Source: Bemisia tabaci (lineage: Eukaryota; Arthropoda; Insecta; Hemiptera; Aleyrodidae). Taken from it: a stretch of 64,000 nt of DNA. This document shows positions 45,601-54,778 of this stretch, in pieces. Under the pieces are notes generated by a model. That model was not told the origin of the DNA. It made no database searches and saw only the letters and a list, made by a program, of their open reading frames with translations. The position numbers and the translations under genes were made by a program. The stretch covers positions 31,300,122-31,364,121 of the forward strand of contig NC_092794.1 in NCBI RefSeq assembly GCF_918797505.1, in the 5' to 3' direction. The number at the start of each line of letters is the position of its first letter. Positions within the stretch are counted from its first letter, which is position 1.

Positions 45601-47235
45601 ATGAAACCAGCATCAGACAACTAGACCCTGGTGAAACTTACAAGTACCTGGGCATGGAAGAGAATTCAGGAGTGCAAAATACAACAGTCAAAGAGAAGGT
45701 CAAGAAAGAATACATCCGAAGAGTTAGGGCAGTATTAAAGACAGAGCTGTCAGCAAAAAATAAGATTTCGGCCATCGGAGCACTTGCAGTTCCCGTGCTT
45801 CAGTACGGATTTGCAATCCTAGACTGGAAGATGACAGAAATCCGAGCTCTGGACGTCAAAACAAGAAAATACCTGACAATGTACAAAATGCACCACCCAT
45901 CCGCGGATGTTCACCGACTCTACGTCAGCAGAAAACTGGGAGGAAGAGGGTTGAGACAGATAGAAGCAGCGTACAAGTCCACAATTATCAGTACGAAATA
46001 CTACCTGAGAAAGAAGAGAAATGAAGATCTGTTTCTTAAATCGGTACACGAGGCGGACACCCAGCTGAACACGCTACACTCGATTACCAAAAAAGCTGAC
46101 AAGTTTGAAACTGAGTTAGAACAAAACTTTGAACAAACACCAGTTAAAAGCAGGAACCAAATAATCAAGAAGAAAATAGCCGAAACCTTAAGATCAAAAT
46201 GGACCGAAAAGAACATGCACGGTCAGTACCCTCGCTTACTGGAAGAAGACAGAGTCGAAAGCACTCTTTCAACCATGTGGCTGAGCAAAGGAGCATTAAA
46301 AGGAGAAACCGAAAGCCTAATTGCAGCAGCCCAAGACCAGGCTCTTAACACTAGGTACCGAGATCGGAAAATACACGGCAGAGCCCGAGACAGTAAGTGT
46401 AGAATTTGCCATCAGCACGAGGAAACTATAGATCACATAATATCGGCGTGCCCGATCCTTGCCAAAAAGGACTACATAGAACGGCATGACAGAGTGTGCA
46501 CCCATCTCCATCATAACCTGTGCAAAGAGTACAATATAGCAGTCGAAACAAACTGGTACGAGCACAAGCCAAAAGCTATCACAGCAACGGATGATGGGCA
46601 AACAACTATCATATGGAATGTTCCTGTCAGAACTGATAGGACGGTTCCGAACAACAGGCCTGACATCATACTGCGAAAAAGGGGGCAAACTTGCTTGCTT
46701 ATCGACGTGTCAATCCCAGCGGATAGGAACATATCATTGAAGGAAGCCGAAAAAAGACTCAAGTATAAAGACTTAGAAATCGAGATAAGTAGAATGTGGA
46801 AAACGGACACGAAAGTCATACCCTTCGTAATCGGCGCGACGGGAGCAGTCTCGAAAGAATGGAAGAAATTTAAGGAAGAAATCCCTGGGAAGCACTCTCT
46901 TGTCACAGCTCAGAAAGCAGCAATCCTCGGAACTGCTAGGATACTGAGGAAAGTCTTAAGTTGAAAACCTTAACCAAAGAATCCATACTCATTTGTTCCC
47001 CCACAACCTAAACCCCTACCCCACCATCATCGACGAGAAGCAACCTCTGGGTGGGCGTCTTAGGACACAGCTCTCACCCCGGTTACTGCAAACCTTATCG
47101 TCGGCTGTAAATTGGCCATTCATAGCCAAGTTAACACCGGCCTCAACCCACTATACTCTCTCTACCAATGAGCATTGTTTGCTCACGTAAAGAGAGCCCA
47201 ACTACCCAGCAAAGCTGGAGATAACTTCGCATATA

Positions 47236-47277
<42 letters not shown>
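42616..47277 (+). mobile_element. Full-length Dong/R4-like LINE in (TAA)n
   Basis: The 5' end starts ACTGCAGGGAGGACTGTC directly after (TAA)n. The first 37 bp are present twice (42616-42652, 42653-42689). There is a ~250-bp GC-richer 5' UTR, a single intact ORF, and a ~270-bp 3' UTR ending in (TAA)n (47236-47277). The next copy starts at 47278, so two elements stand head to tail with only (TAA)n between them. Insertion into TAA microsatellites is the recognised habit of Dong elements. Confidence 0.88.
42936..46964 (+). CDS. Dong/R4-like LINE polyprotein (RT + RLE endonuclease)
   Basis: An intact 1342-residue ORF. Residues ~70-150 and ~189-270 are two tandem copies of a Myb-like domain (RTKWSEAEYKEVMW... 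and RIKWTQEEYKEVMW..., each ending KLATQRRYIEN and a helical tail). A Pro/Ser-rich linker follows. The RT has WKAPGPDKIQSFWYKKM, FRPITCLNIMYKIYTALMAG, LDYQKAFDSMPHSW (motif A), GIYQGDAFSPLLFC (motif B) and YMDD at 832-835 (motif C). Further on are a CCHC knuckle from Cys1155 (CRICHQHEETIDHIISAC) and the restriction-like endonuclease PD at 1242-1243 with Asp1257 (LLIDVSIP). All expected catalytic residues are present and no stop interrupts, so it could be active. The ATG at 42936 starts MDSRKITKQRK and is conserved in the next copy. The doubled Myb-like domain and absence of CCHH zinc fingers at the N-terminus are unusual. Confidence 0.92.
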   Translation: MDSRKITKQRKNSQITLANRDRDEELNRPTNSRTNRADPRNVPTNTPQTLSPTQVQPLSSQPDSQPYHTRARTKWSEAEYKEVMWCYLYIKESTGSCNMKSTYNLWRKRNPATRPYIEANKLATQRRYIENQKKLNEMQLSEIKADVRLHLGQTSQTPENETEHSQSSSANQKDPEDEGISSQVAQSSQRIKWTQEEYKEVMWCHWYTKEGTGFCNIKETYDLWRARNPDTRLHINANKLATQRRYIENKRKLSDELLEEIKADAIATLEASTEEHAGEAPQVAPDALDDILSQDILAELNISNQASQTHPGNQQPTSDELTETNPEPLAPTPEPKSSQNEKPESPIRRLYQEVLEMTLEEREPIRKLNGAKKEKEILARANSEVKTILETEQELDLWKINCLLYAAALTVSDEANNPRPVKKNNAKETKPLWQKRIDNRIKELRCNLSVLTNFKETSKSNEKPMTQRVKSILEKYTDEGEEYNIDNVTEQLKQRISVFSQRIRRYKKRSNQYRENRMFVTNCKSFYRKIKGDGAETGATPKKQEIEEFWKGIYETPTEHNTEADWIKDLNVEHQMEWTPLNEAEVANVLKNLANWKAPGPDKIQSFWYKKMHPIHKYLTTEYIKLLGGEEFPPWLAKGCTYLIPKNKETANPKNFRPITCLNIMYKIYTALMAGKTYKYLESAELLPIEQKGCRKGANGCLDQLLISKTAIEDCKRRKKNLSVAWLDYQKAFDSMPHSWIIRALEIMGVHPNLVNACKNMMKHWATVIQLNGNAGQIVTSEIKIRRGIYQGDAFSPLLFCIGLIPLSKKLNEQQNGYDLEDGYKQLTHLLYMDDLKLFSSNETKLQQQLKTVKEFSDDIGMKFGLDKCAKVTFKKGKFFKGENVTIDNETSIRQLDPGETYKYLGMEENSGVQNTTVKEKVKKEYIRRVRAVLKTELSAKNKISAIGALAVPVLQYGFAILDWKMTEIRALDVKTRKYLTMYKMHHPSADVHRLYVSRKLGGRGLRQIEAAYKSTIISTKYYLRKKRNEDLFLKSVHEADTQLNTLHSITKKADKFETELEQNFEQTPVKSRNQIIKKKIAETLRSKWTEKNMHGQYPRLLEEDRVESTLSTMWLSKGALKGETESLIAAAQDQALNTRYRDRKIHGRARDSKCRICHQHEETIDHIISACPILAKKDYIERHDRVCTHLHHNLCKEYNIAVETNWYEHKPKAITATDDGQTTIIWNVPVRTDRTVPNNRPDIILRKRGQTCLLIDVSIPADRNISLKEAEKRLKYKDLEIEISRMWKTDTKVIPFVIGATGAVSKEWKKFKEEIPGKHSLVTAQKAAILGTARILRKVLS

Positions 47278-47278
<1 letters not shown>

Positions 47279-50200
47279 CTGCAGGGAGGACTGTCTATGG
47301 TCTGGGGTATTCACGCACCTCCAGTCCCGAGTCACTTTCTGAGCACTCCCTTTGTGCAAGGAAGTACTTCACTAAAAAGCCCAACCCGGGGTGTAAGCAA
47401 ACCGCGCCCATCGGGTCTCTTGGCATCGGGTGCTTCTGAAGGTGTCTACCCACGGTGCCCTGGGATACCGGGCGACCTCCCAGAGTACGTAGCCTTACCC
47501 GGCGAAGAGGCTGGCGGGCGGACCGTCCAAATTCTCCTCTACTCGTGGGAACAACATGGATTCCAGAAAAATTACTAAACAACGCAAGGACTCTCAAATT
47601 ATCCTAACGAATAGGGATTGAGATGAAGAGATGAACAGACCAACAAACTCAAGAACAAACCGAGCGGACAAACATGCCACAAACTCTCAGCCCGACTCAA
47701 GTACATCCTTTGAGTAGCCAGCCAGACTCTCAGTCCAACCATACAAGGGCGCGAACAAAATGGAGCGAGGCAGAATATAAAGAAGTCATAAGGTGCTACC
47801 TCTACATCAAAGAAAGCACAGGCAGCTGCAACATGAAGTCCATTTACAATCTCTGGAGAAAAAGAAACCCAGCTACCCGCCCTTATATTGAAGCAAATAA
47901 ACTTGCAACCCAACGCTGGTACATAGAGAACCAAAAGAAACTGAATGAAATGCAACTCTCCGAAATCAAAGCAGACGTCCGTCTCCACCTTGGACAGACA
48001 TCTCAGAGCCCAGAAAATGAGACAGAACGTTCGCAAAGCAGCTCAACCAACCAAAAAGATCCAGAGGATAAGGTAATATCGTCTCAAGTAGCCCAATCCT
48101 CACAAAGAATTAAATGGACTCAAGAAGAGTACAAAGAAGTTATCTGGTGTCACTGGTATACTAAAGAAGGCACAGGCTTTTGCAACATAAAAGTGACGTA
48201 CGATATATGGAGAGCTAGGAACCCTGACACCCGTTTACACATCAATGCGAATAAACTAGCCACGCAGAGAAGATACATAGAAAACAAAAGGAAACTTAGC
48301 GATGAGTTGCTTGAAGAAATCAAAGCAGATGTTATTGCCACACTAGAAGCATCGACTGGGCAACATGCCGGAGAAACCCCCGAAGTGGCACCTGATGCAC
48401 TTGATGATATGCTATCCCAAGACATCCTAGCCGAGCTAAACATCTCAAACCAAGCGTCACAAACTCCTCCTGGAAACCAGCAACCTACGAGCGATGAGCT
48501 AACAGAGACCAACCCTGAGCCGTTAGCCCCAACGCCAGAACCCAAGTCATCACAAAACGAAAAGCCAGAGTCACCAATTAGGAGACTCTACCAAGAAGTA
48601 CTGAAGATGACCTTAGAGGAAAGAGAACCGATTAGAAAACTGAACGGCGCAAAAAAGGAGAAGGAAATCCTTGCACGGGCCAACAGTGAGGTGAAGACTA
48701 TACTAGAAACCGAACAGGAATTGAACCTCTGGAAAATAAATTGCTTATTCTACGCGGCAGCTCTAACAATCGGTGATGAAGCAAACAACCCAAGACCAGT
48801 AAAAAAGAACAACGCGAAAGAAGTGAAACCCCTGTGGCAAAAAAGGATCGATAACAGAATAAAAGAGCTGTGATGCAACCTTTCAGTGTCAACTAATTTC
48901 AAGGAGACGAGCAAGTCTAACGAGAAGCCAATGAAACAGCGAGTAAAATCAATACTAGAACAATACACTGACGAAGGAGAAGAATGCAATATTGACAATG
49001 TAGCCGAGCAACTTAAACAACGCATATCAGTGTTCAGCCAAAGGATCCGGAGATACAAAAAACGATCTAACCAATCTAGGGAAAATAGGATGTTTGTAAC
49101 TAATTGTAAGAGCTTTTACAGAAAAATCAAAGGGGACGGAGCAGAAACCGGTGCAACCCCTAAGTAACAAGAAATAGAGGAGTTCTGGAAAGGAATTTAC
49201 GAAACTCCCACAGAGCGTAACACCGAAGCAGACTGGATTAAGGATCTAAAGGTCGAACATCAGATATGGAATGGACTCCCCTAAATGAGGCAGAAGTAGC
49301 GAATATCTTAAAGAATCTTGCAAATTGGAAGGCACCCGGCCCAGACAAGATACAGAGCTTCTGGTACAAAAAAATGCACCCCATCCATAAGTATCTAACA
49401 GCAGAATACATAAAACTACTGGAAGGAGAAGAGTTCCCACCTTGGTCAGCTAAGGGGTGCACGTACCTGATGCCAAAAAACAAAGAAACAGCGAACCCAA
49501 AGAACTTCCGCCCGATCACTTGTCTTAACATTATGTACTAGATATACACCGCCTTAATGGCTGGCAAAACTTACAAGTATTTAGAAAGTGCTGAACTTCT
49601 CCCTATAGAGCAGAAAGGGTGCCGAAAAGGAGCGAATGGATGCTTAGATCAACTCCTAATACCCAAGACTGCCCTTGAAGACTGCAAAAGAAGGAAGAAA
49701 AATCTATACGTAGCATGGCTAGACTACCAAAAAGCCTTCGACAGCATGCCACATAGCTGGATCATACGAGCACTGGAGATAATGGGAGCCCACCCAAATC
49801 TAGTCAACGCGTGTAAGAACATGATGAAACACTGGGCAACTGTCATCCAACTAAACGGAAACGCGGACCAAATCGTAACCTCGGAAATCAAAATCAGGCG
49901 TGGAATCTATCAAGGAGACGCATTCTCGCCTCTTCTGTTTTGCATAGGACTAATACCCCTATCGAAGAAACTGAATGAACAACAGAACGGATACGACCTC
50001 GAGAATGGTTACAAACAACTGACGCACCTTCTTTACATGGATGACTTAGAAACTCTTCAGTAGCAATGAAACAAAGCTTCAACAACAGCTAAAAACAGTA
50101 AAAGAATTTCGTGAAGATATCGGAATGAAATTTGGCCTAGATAAGTGCGCCAAAGTGACTTTCAAGAAAGGAAAGTTTTTTAAAGGTGAAAATGTAGTCA

Positions 50201-50448
50201 TCGACAATGAAACCAGCATCAGACAACTACACCCTCCTGGTGAAACTTACAAGTACCAAGGCATGGAAGAGAACTCAGGAGTGCAAAATACAACAGTCAA
50301 AGAGAAGGTCAAGAAAGAATACATCCGAAGAGTTAGGGCAGCATTAAAAACAGAGCTATCAGCAAAAAATAAGATTTCGGCCATCGGAGCACTTGCAGTT
50401 CCCGTGCTTCAGTACGGATTTGCAATCCTAGACTGGAAGATGACAGAA
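47278..50448 (+). pseudogene. Degenerate Dong-like LINE copy, tandem
   Basis: Same 5' UTR and start codon region (ATG 47557) as the intact copy, but a stop occurs after about 20 codons. Further stops and frameshifts lie near 48872, 49167, 49265, 49541 and 50058. Both Myb-like copies, RT motif A (LDYQKAFDSMPHSW), QGDAFSPLLFC and YMDD can still be read in pieces. The 3' end is lost at about 50448, within the residues after WKMTE, before the zinc knuckle and endonuclease. What follows (TCACTGATCACTAATCATG) is unrelated. The 37-bp 5' duplication of the intact copy is absent here. Confidence 0.88.
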
Positions 50449-50547
50449 TCACTGATCACTAATCATGTGATCGTAACGTATGAAAAATCAAGGGTTTTGA
50501 ACTTTGCTGAATGTGCTCTACGAAGAACAGCCTCCAAATACTGAAAT

Positions 50548-51102
50548 AATGGACCACTAGACAAGGTACGAATTTAAGCGATCTGGTACATGTTTCTTAA
50601 CCAGAATTTCACGTAGAAAACGATCCTCACAACGAAAATCACTGAAACCAACTCCTAAGGAAGATATTAACGTTTTTATTTCACATTGGTTACAAGGAAT
50701 TTGAACTGCCCGTTCACAAGAAACTCAAAGCTCTACGTGAGCCAAATCGCCCACTACAACGGTTTCAGCAAGCTTCTCAATCGAGCAATGCTCATTTCCC
50801 ACCATGTGTTGTTCAAACTATTAGCAATTTGCTATAGCTGAGCCAAAGCGTCAAGATTGAGGTTGCCAGATTTTCATATCGCAGAGACTGTCATGATAAA
50901 CGTTTAGCGCGCGATATGAATCACGTAGAGCATTGAGTTTTCATGAGCGGGTGGTTTGAATTGACGCATCAAGAATCATTAAATATCTTCGTCAGGAGTT
51001 AATTTCGGTAATTTTCGTTGTGTGCATCGTGTTTTACGTAAAATTTCGGTTAAGAAACATGTATCAAAATGCTGAAATTTGTACCTTATCTAGTGGTCTA
51101 TT
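50548..51102. mobile_element. Foldback MITE, copy 2
   Basis: Same family as 6125-6683: AATGGACCACTAGACAAGGT at the left, its near-inverse (ACCTTATCTAGTGGTCTATT) at the right, ~555 bp, imperfect palindrome. Lies 100 bp downstream of the truncated LINE. Confidence 0.8.
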
Positions 51103-52224
51103 ACGCGGTTTTCAGTGATGTTAGACAATAAAATATGGCAACATAGGGTTTTTTTTTGGGGGGGGAGGCTTTATCCATTAATTTTTTGGAGGAAGGTTAT
51201 GACCAGCTGCGTACATTTTCCGCCAAGGAATCTATTTCTGGTTTAAGATGAGTCGCCCATTTTATGCCATTTTAAATAATGATGAAAAATAAGAAAATTC
51301 TAAGAAGATCGTTTTAACTCTGAGCGCAAGGTTTGCTATCAACGAAAATTGGCCAAAATGACTATCTTACATCCTTAATGAACGTACTTGAAGGACAATA
51401 TTCTCCTTCGATGATGGGATCGTTATGAAACAGCGTCACGTCAAATGTCAAAAAACCCGCATTTTTTGCCAAAATCGACCTTTAGTCCCATATTTAGGCC
51501 AGTATTAGGTACCCATAAATAGACCGAAAATGACAAAATCATGATACATTCCGCAAACTTTAGACTTTAAATGAGCAAGCAATCGTAGAATTGAAGAATT
51601 TCAGGGTATGGGCCCAACAACGGCCCTTATCGAAACCCCACCTTTGGCAAATCCCTTAATATCAGTCACTTACCGGTCTACGCCTCTAAGTGGCAACAAT
51701 GTCGGCAGCCATTTTCGATTTGGAGGCTTAATTTTTTATAAGAGTAAACATCTGATCTCCTATTCGAACTTCTTGACCCAATAAACTTGATTTTTAACGT
51801 ATTGTTTGTTACAGCTGCCCTATATGGCAGTTTCATCCGCAAGACCGGTGGCCATTTTGGGCGCCATTTTTTATTTTAGGGCTTCTTGAGAGCTGCAGCG
51901 GAAAATGGACCTCATTTTCGAACTCTACGACCCTGAAAACCTAATAATTGATACCTCACAATGCATGTAAACCCAAATATGCAAATTAGTACCCGTAAGA
52001 GGTATTTTTGGACGCCATCTTGGATTTTGGCCTGAAAATGAACTTTGGGCTAACTTTTGACTCAAAACTCGGATTCTACGATCAAAAATACATAAGAATC
52101 GACACCCGACACGACGTAATTGCAAACTTTAAATTTTTTTTACCCCAAAACCGCCATTTTGGCCGCCATCTTGAATTTGGGGGGGTTTGTAGGAAATTTG
52201 AGATGGCCATCATCGATTTTCTTT
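51103..52224. other. Repeat-rich anonymous DNA with GCCATCTTGG motifs
   Basis: GCCATTTTGG/GCCATCTTGG motifs recur (51710, 51850, 52012, 52150, 52165), recalling the 130-bp satellite but without a fixed period. No gene recognised. Confidence 0.45.
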
Positions 52225-52911
52225 TTCTAGACATCAAAACGAAGAGAATGATGTATCGCACAATATGCCTTCACGAACCTGCAGACGGGAATACGTATGC
52301 CCCCTGCCCTGACTAGCTACTGAGTTATGTCTCCTGGTATATTCGGTACCGGCTAGGAGTCTGCAACCTGCTGTGATGTGACCAATCGTTTCAGGACATA
52401 AATGACACTTCCTGCACGAGTCACCAACGGTCCCATCTTTAATGACGAACTTCCTATAGTTTCTTGTACAAATGACTTGATCCTGGATGGCAAGTATAAA
52501 GCCTTCCGTTTCCGGAAACAACTGCCCGCTCTGAAGAAATTTGTAAGACAGGCTCTTGGAGATATGCTCTTAGTGGACCTGACTATAGTGTCTTCCGTGC
52601 AACTCTTTAGATGCCCAGATGGTCTCCTTCTGCTCATCCATGTGAAATGGTGGACACACAGCTCCCTGCGAGATCAAATTCAAAGGCGTATAGTTCCTAT
52701 TCGTGCAAACGATTGCCGGATGTAAAGGGTGTCCTCTGTTTGCAAAATACGTCCTGAGATCATGAACCTGACGATTACACAACTCGTGGATATCGAGTAG
52801 ACCTCTTTCGCCTACTTCCCGACCGAGAGTCACTCTCTCTTTGCAGGATTTCGGGTGCAACTTCCGGCTCTTGGTCAACAACACTCTGGTTTTAATGTTG
52901 ATATTCTCCAC
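52225..52911 (-). pseudogene. RLE-type LINE fragment, antisense
   Basis: On the minus strand: NINIKTRVLLTKSRKLHPKS, GREVGERGLLDIHEL, KELHGRHYSQVH, then in another frame FPETEGFILAIQDQVICTRN and the knuckle CRKCHLCPETIGHITAGC, ending near 52225. It aligns block by block with the LINE fragment at 38565-39240. Both ends are truncated. Its 5' edge joins the interrupted RT of the Jockey-like LINE at 52912. Confidence 0.75.
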
Positions 52912-54778
52912 TAAGATAGGAGATTAATAGCAAATAATAATTGACAGGTAAAAGTTTAAGTAGTTTGTAGGCTAGTCCTTCTAGGAAGACTCTATCAAAG
53001 GCTTGAGCTATGTCCAAGAGGACAAGAGAGCAAATTAACTTATGTTCAAAGCAGTTTTCGATGAGGTCCGTCGTCCTGTGGATCTGCTCTATTGTCGAGT
53101 GACGTTTTCTAAAGCCAAACTGGTGTCTGGGAAAAATCTTCCTCTCATCAATTATCGGCATTAAGCGCTTGAGAAAGATTCTTTCGAATAGTTTGCCAAT
53201 AATTGACAAAAGGGAGATCGGCCTATAAGATGATGCCAGCTCCTTGGGTTATTATTTTTCTTATGAAACATCACAACCCCCGCTGTCTTCCAGACGGAGG
53301 GTATCCAGCAGAGGGCCAGTGAAGCACTAAAGATATCTGCCAATTTTTTAATTGCTATATTAGGCAAATTTATAAGCATATCACCAGAGACCAAGTCCAG
53401 CCCAGGCGCCTTTTTAACTTTGATTTTATATTTAATTAAGTCAGCTACCTCCCGACGCTTCACTTCGGCAAAGGGTTCAGGGGGCGGTGGGATTATTTTC
53501 GCCTGTTCGACTTTGATGTCAATATCTGATTTGATGTTAGCATTGGGTTGAAAGACTTCAGATAAATGCCGGGAAAATTCATTTGCTTTGTCTTGGTGGG
53601 TTTTAGTCCATCCTCCCGTTACAAGGGGTGTTCTAAGTGGCTCATTGAAATAGTCAGTCTTTTTCAGATACTTAGTGGTTTTCCACTGTGAGCAATCTGT
53701 TGTGGGTGTAGGTGTGAGCTCTTTCAAGAAATTGTATGTTTGTTGTTGTCTGAATTCTGATATTAAATTGGTGGTCTGTCTATTTACTTTATTAAAATAT
53801 AGTTTGTCTAAGTAATGGCGGGATTTTTGCCATTTAGCACGGAGACGGTGTCTTTCAAGGATTAGGTCGCGGATTTCAAGAGGTAAGTTTAAATGGCTGT
53901 TAGTATATTTGATTACAGGAGAGGCGTGGGCGGCAGCTGAGGTAATTATTTCCGCCATGTCTCCCGCTTCTTTTTCAAGTTTATCAACCGAATCTATTGG
54001 GCCGAGCGTAATGGACTTGTTAACGAGCTCTCTGAACTTGTCCCAATTAGTTTTATTGTTCGTGATTTGATTTCTCTTTTTAAGAATAACTTTATGATGA
54101 AGAGCGAGTTTGATCGGGATGTGATCTGAATTTAATTCTATTTCGGATCCCACTGCAAGATAGTTACGAGAAACATGTCGGATAATAAAAAAGTCGAGAA
54201 GGTCCGGTTTTTTAATAGGATCAGTTGGATAATATGTGGGAAAACCATCTGTTATTGTTGAGGCACCTACTTCCTTAAGGGATAGTAGTAATTGTTTACC
54301 TCTAGGATTATCTGCACGACAACCCAGTCTAGGATCTTTTGCGTTCCAGTCTCCCGCTAAAATCATTCTTTGAGGGAGATTGTTAAAAAAAATTTGAGAA
54401 AGATTCACAATTAGTTTTCACATTAGGAGGACAATATACAGCACCGATGTAAAATTCTCCTATGTTGGTAGTTACAGAAACTCCTACAGACTGAAAATTT
54501 TCTGATGAAACATTAAGTTTAGGATCATGCGTGTGTTTAATTGATTTTTTAATAAGTAGACCGGCTCCTCCTCGGCACGAATCGCTGGGGTGGTCCATCC
54601 TGTAAAAAATATACCCATCTGGTTTCCCCACATAGTGTTGGCCACTGGCGAGATGGGTTTCGGTGATCATAAAAATGTCAAAATCATTATCTTTAATATA
54701 GCGATAGACTTCATTAGTTCGTAGAAGAAGTCCGTTGGTGTTAGCATAGGCGATCCTCAGCGCAGCGTCAGTCATCGT
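52912..54778 (-). pseudogene. Jockey-like LINE ORF2 (endonuclease-RT), broken
   Basis: From 54778 downward: ALRIAYANTNGLLLRTNEV, FMITETHLASGQHY and GGAGLLIKKSI (APE-type endonuclease start), YCPPN, a frame change near 54400, GDWNAKDPRLGCRADNPRGK, PTYYPTDPIKKPDLLDFFI, SDHIPIKLAL (endonuclease end), and KKAPGLDLVSGDMLINLP with the first RT motifs. After another frameshift near 53200: LFERIFLKRLMPIIDE, HQFGFRKRHSTIEQIHR and LDIAQAFDRVFLEG (motif A). The RT stops at LLLISYLSG before the catalytic (F/Y)ADD motif, where an RLE LINE fragment is joined. The element has therefore lost its RT catalytic centre, C-terminus and 3' UTR. Confidence 0.85.

Noticed and set aside
40185..46906. Long antisense frames opposite the Dong-like LINE (up to 149 residues)
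   Set aside because: Shadows of the sense ORF; they contain no motifs and recur only because the LINE is repeated.
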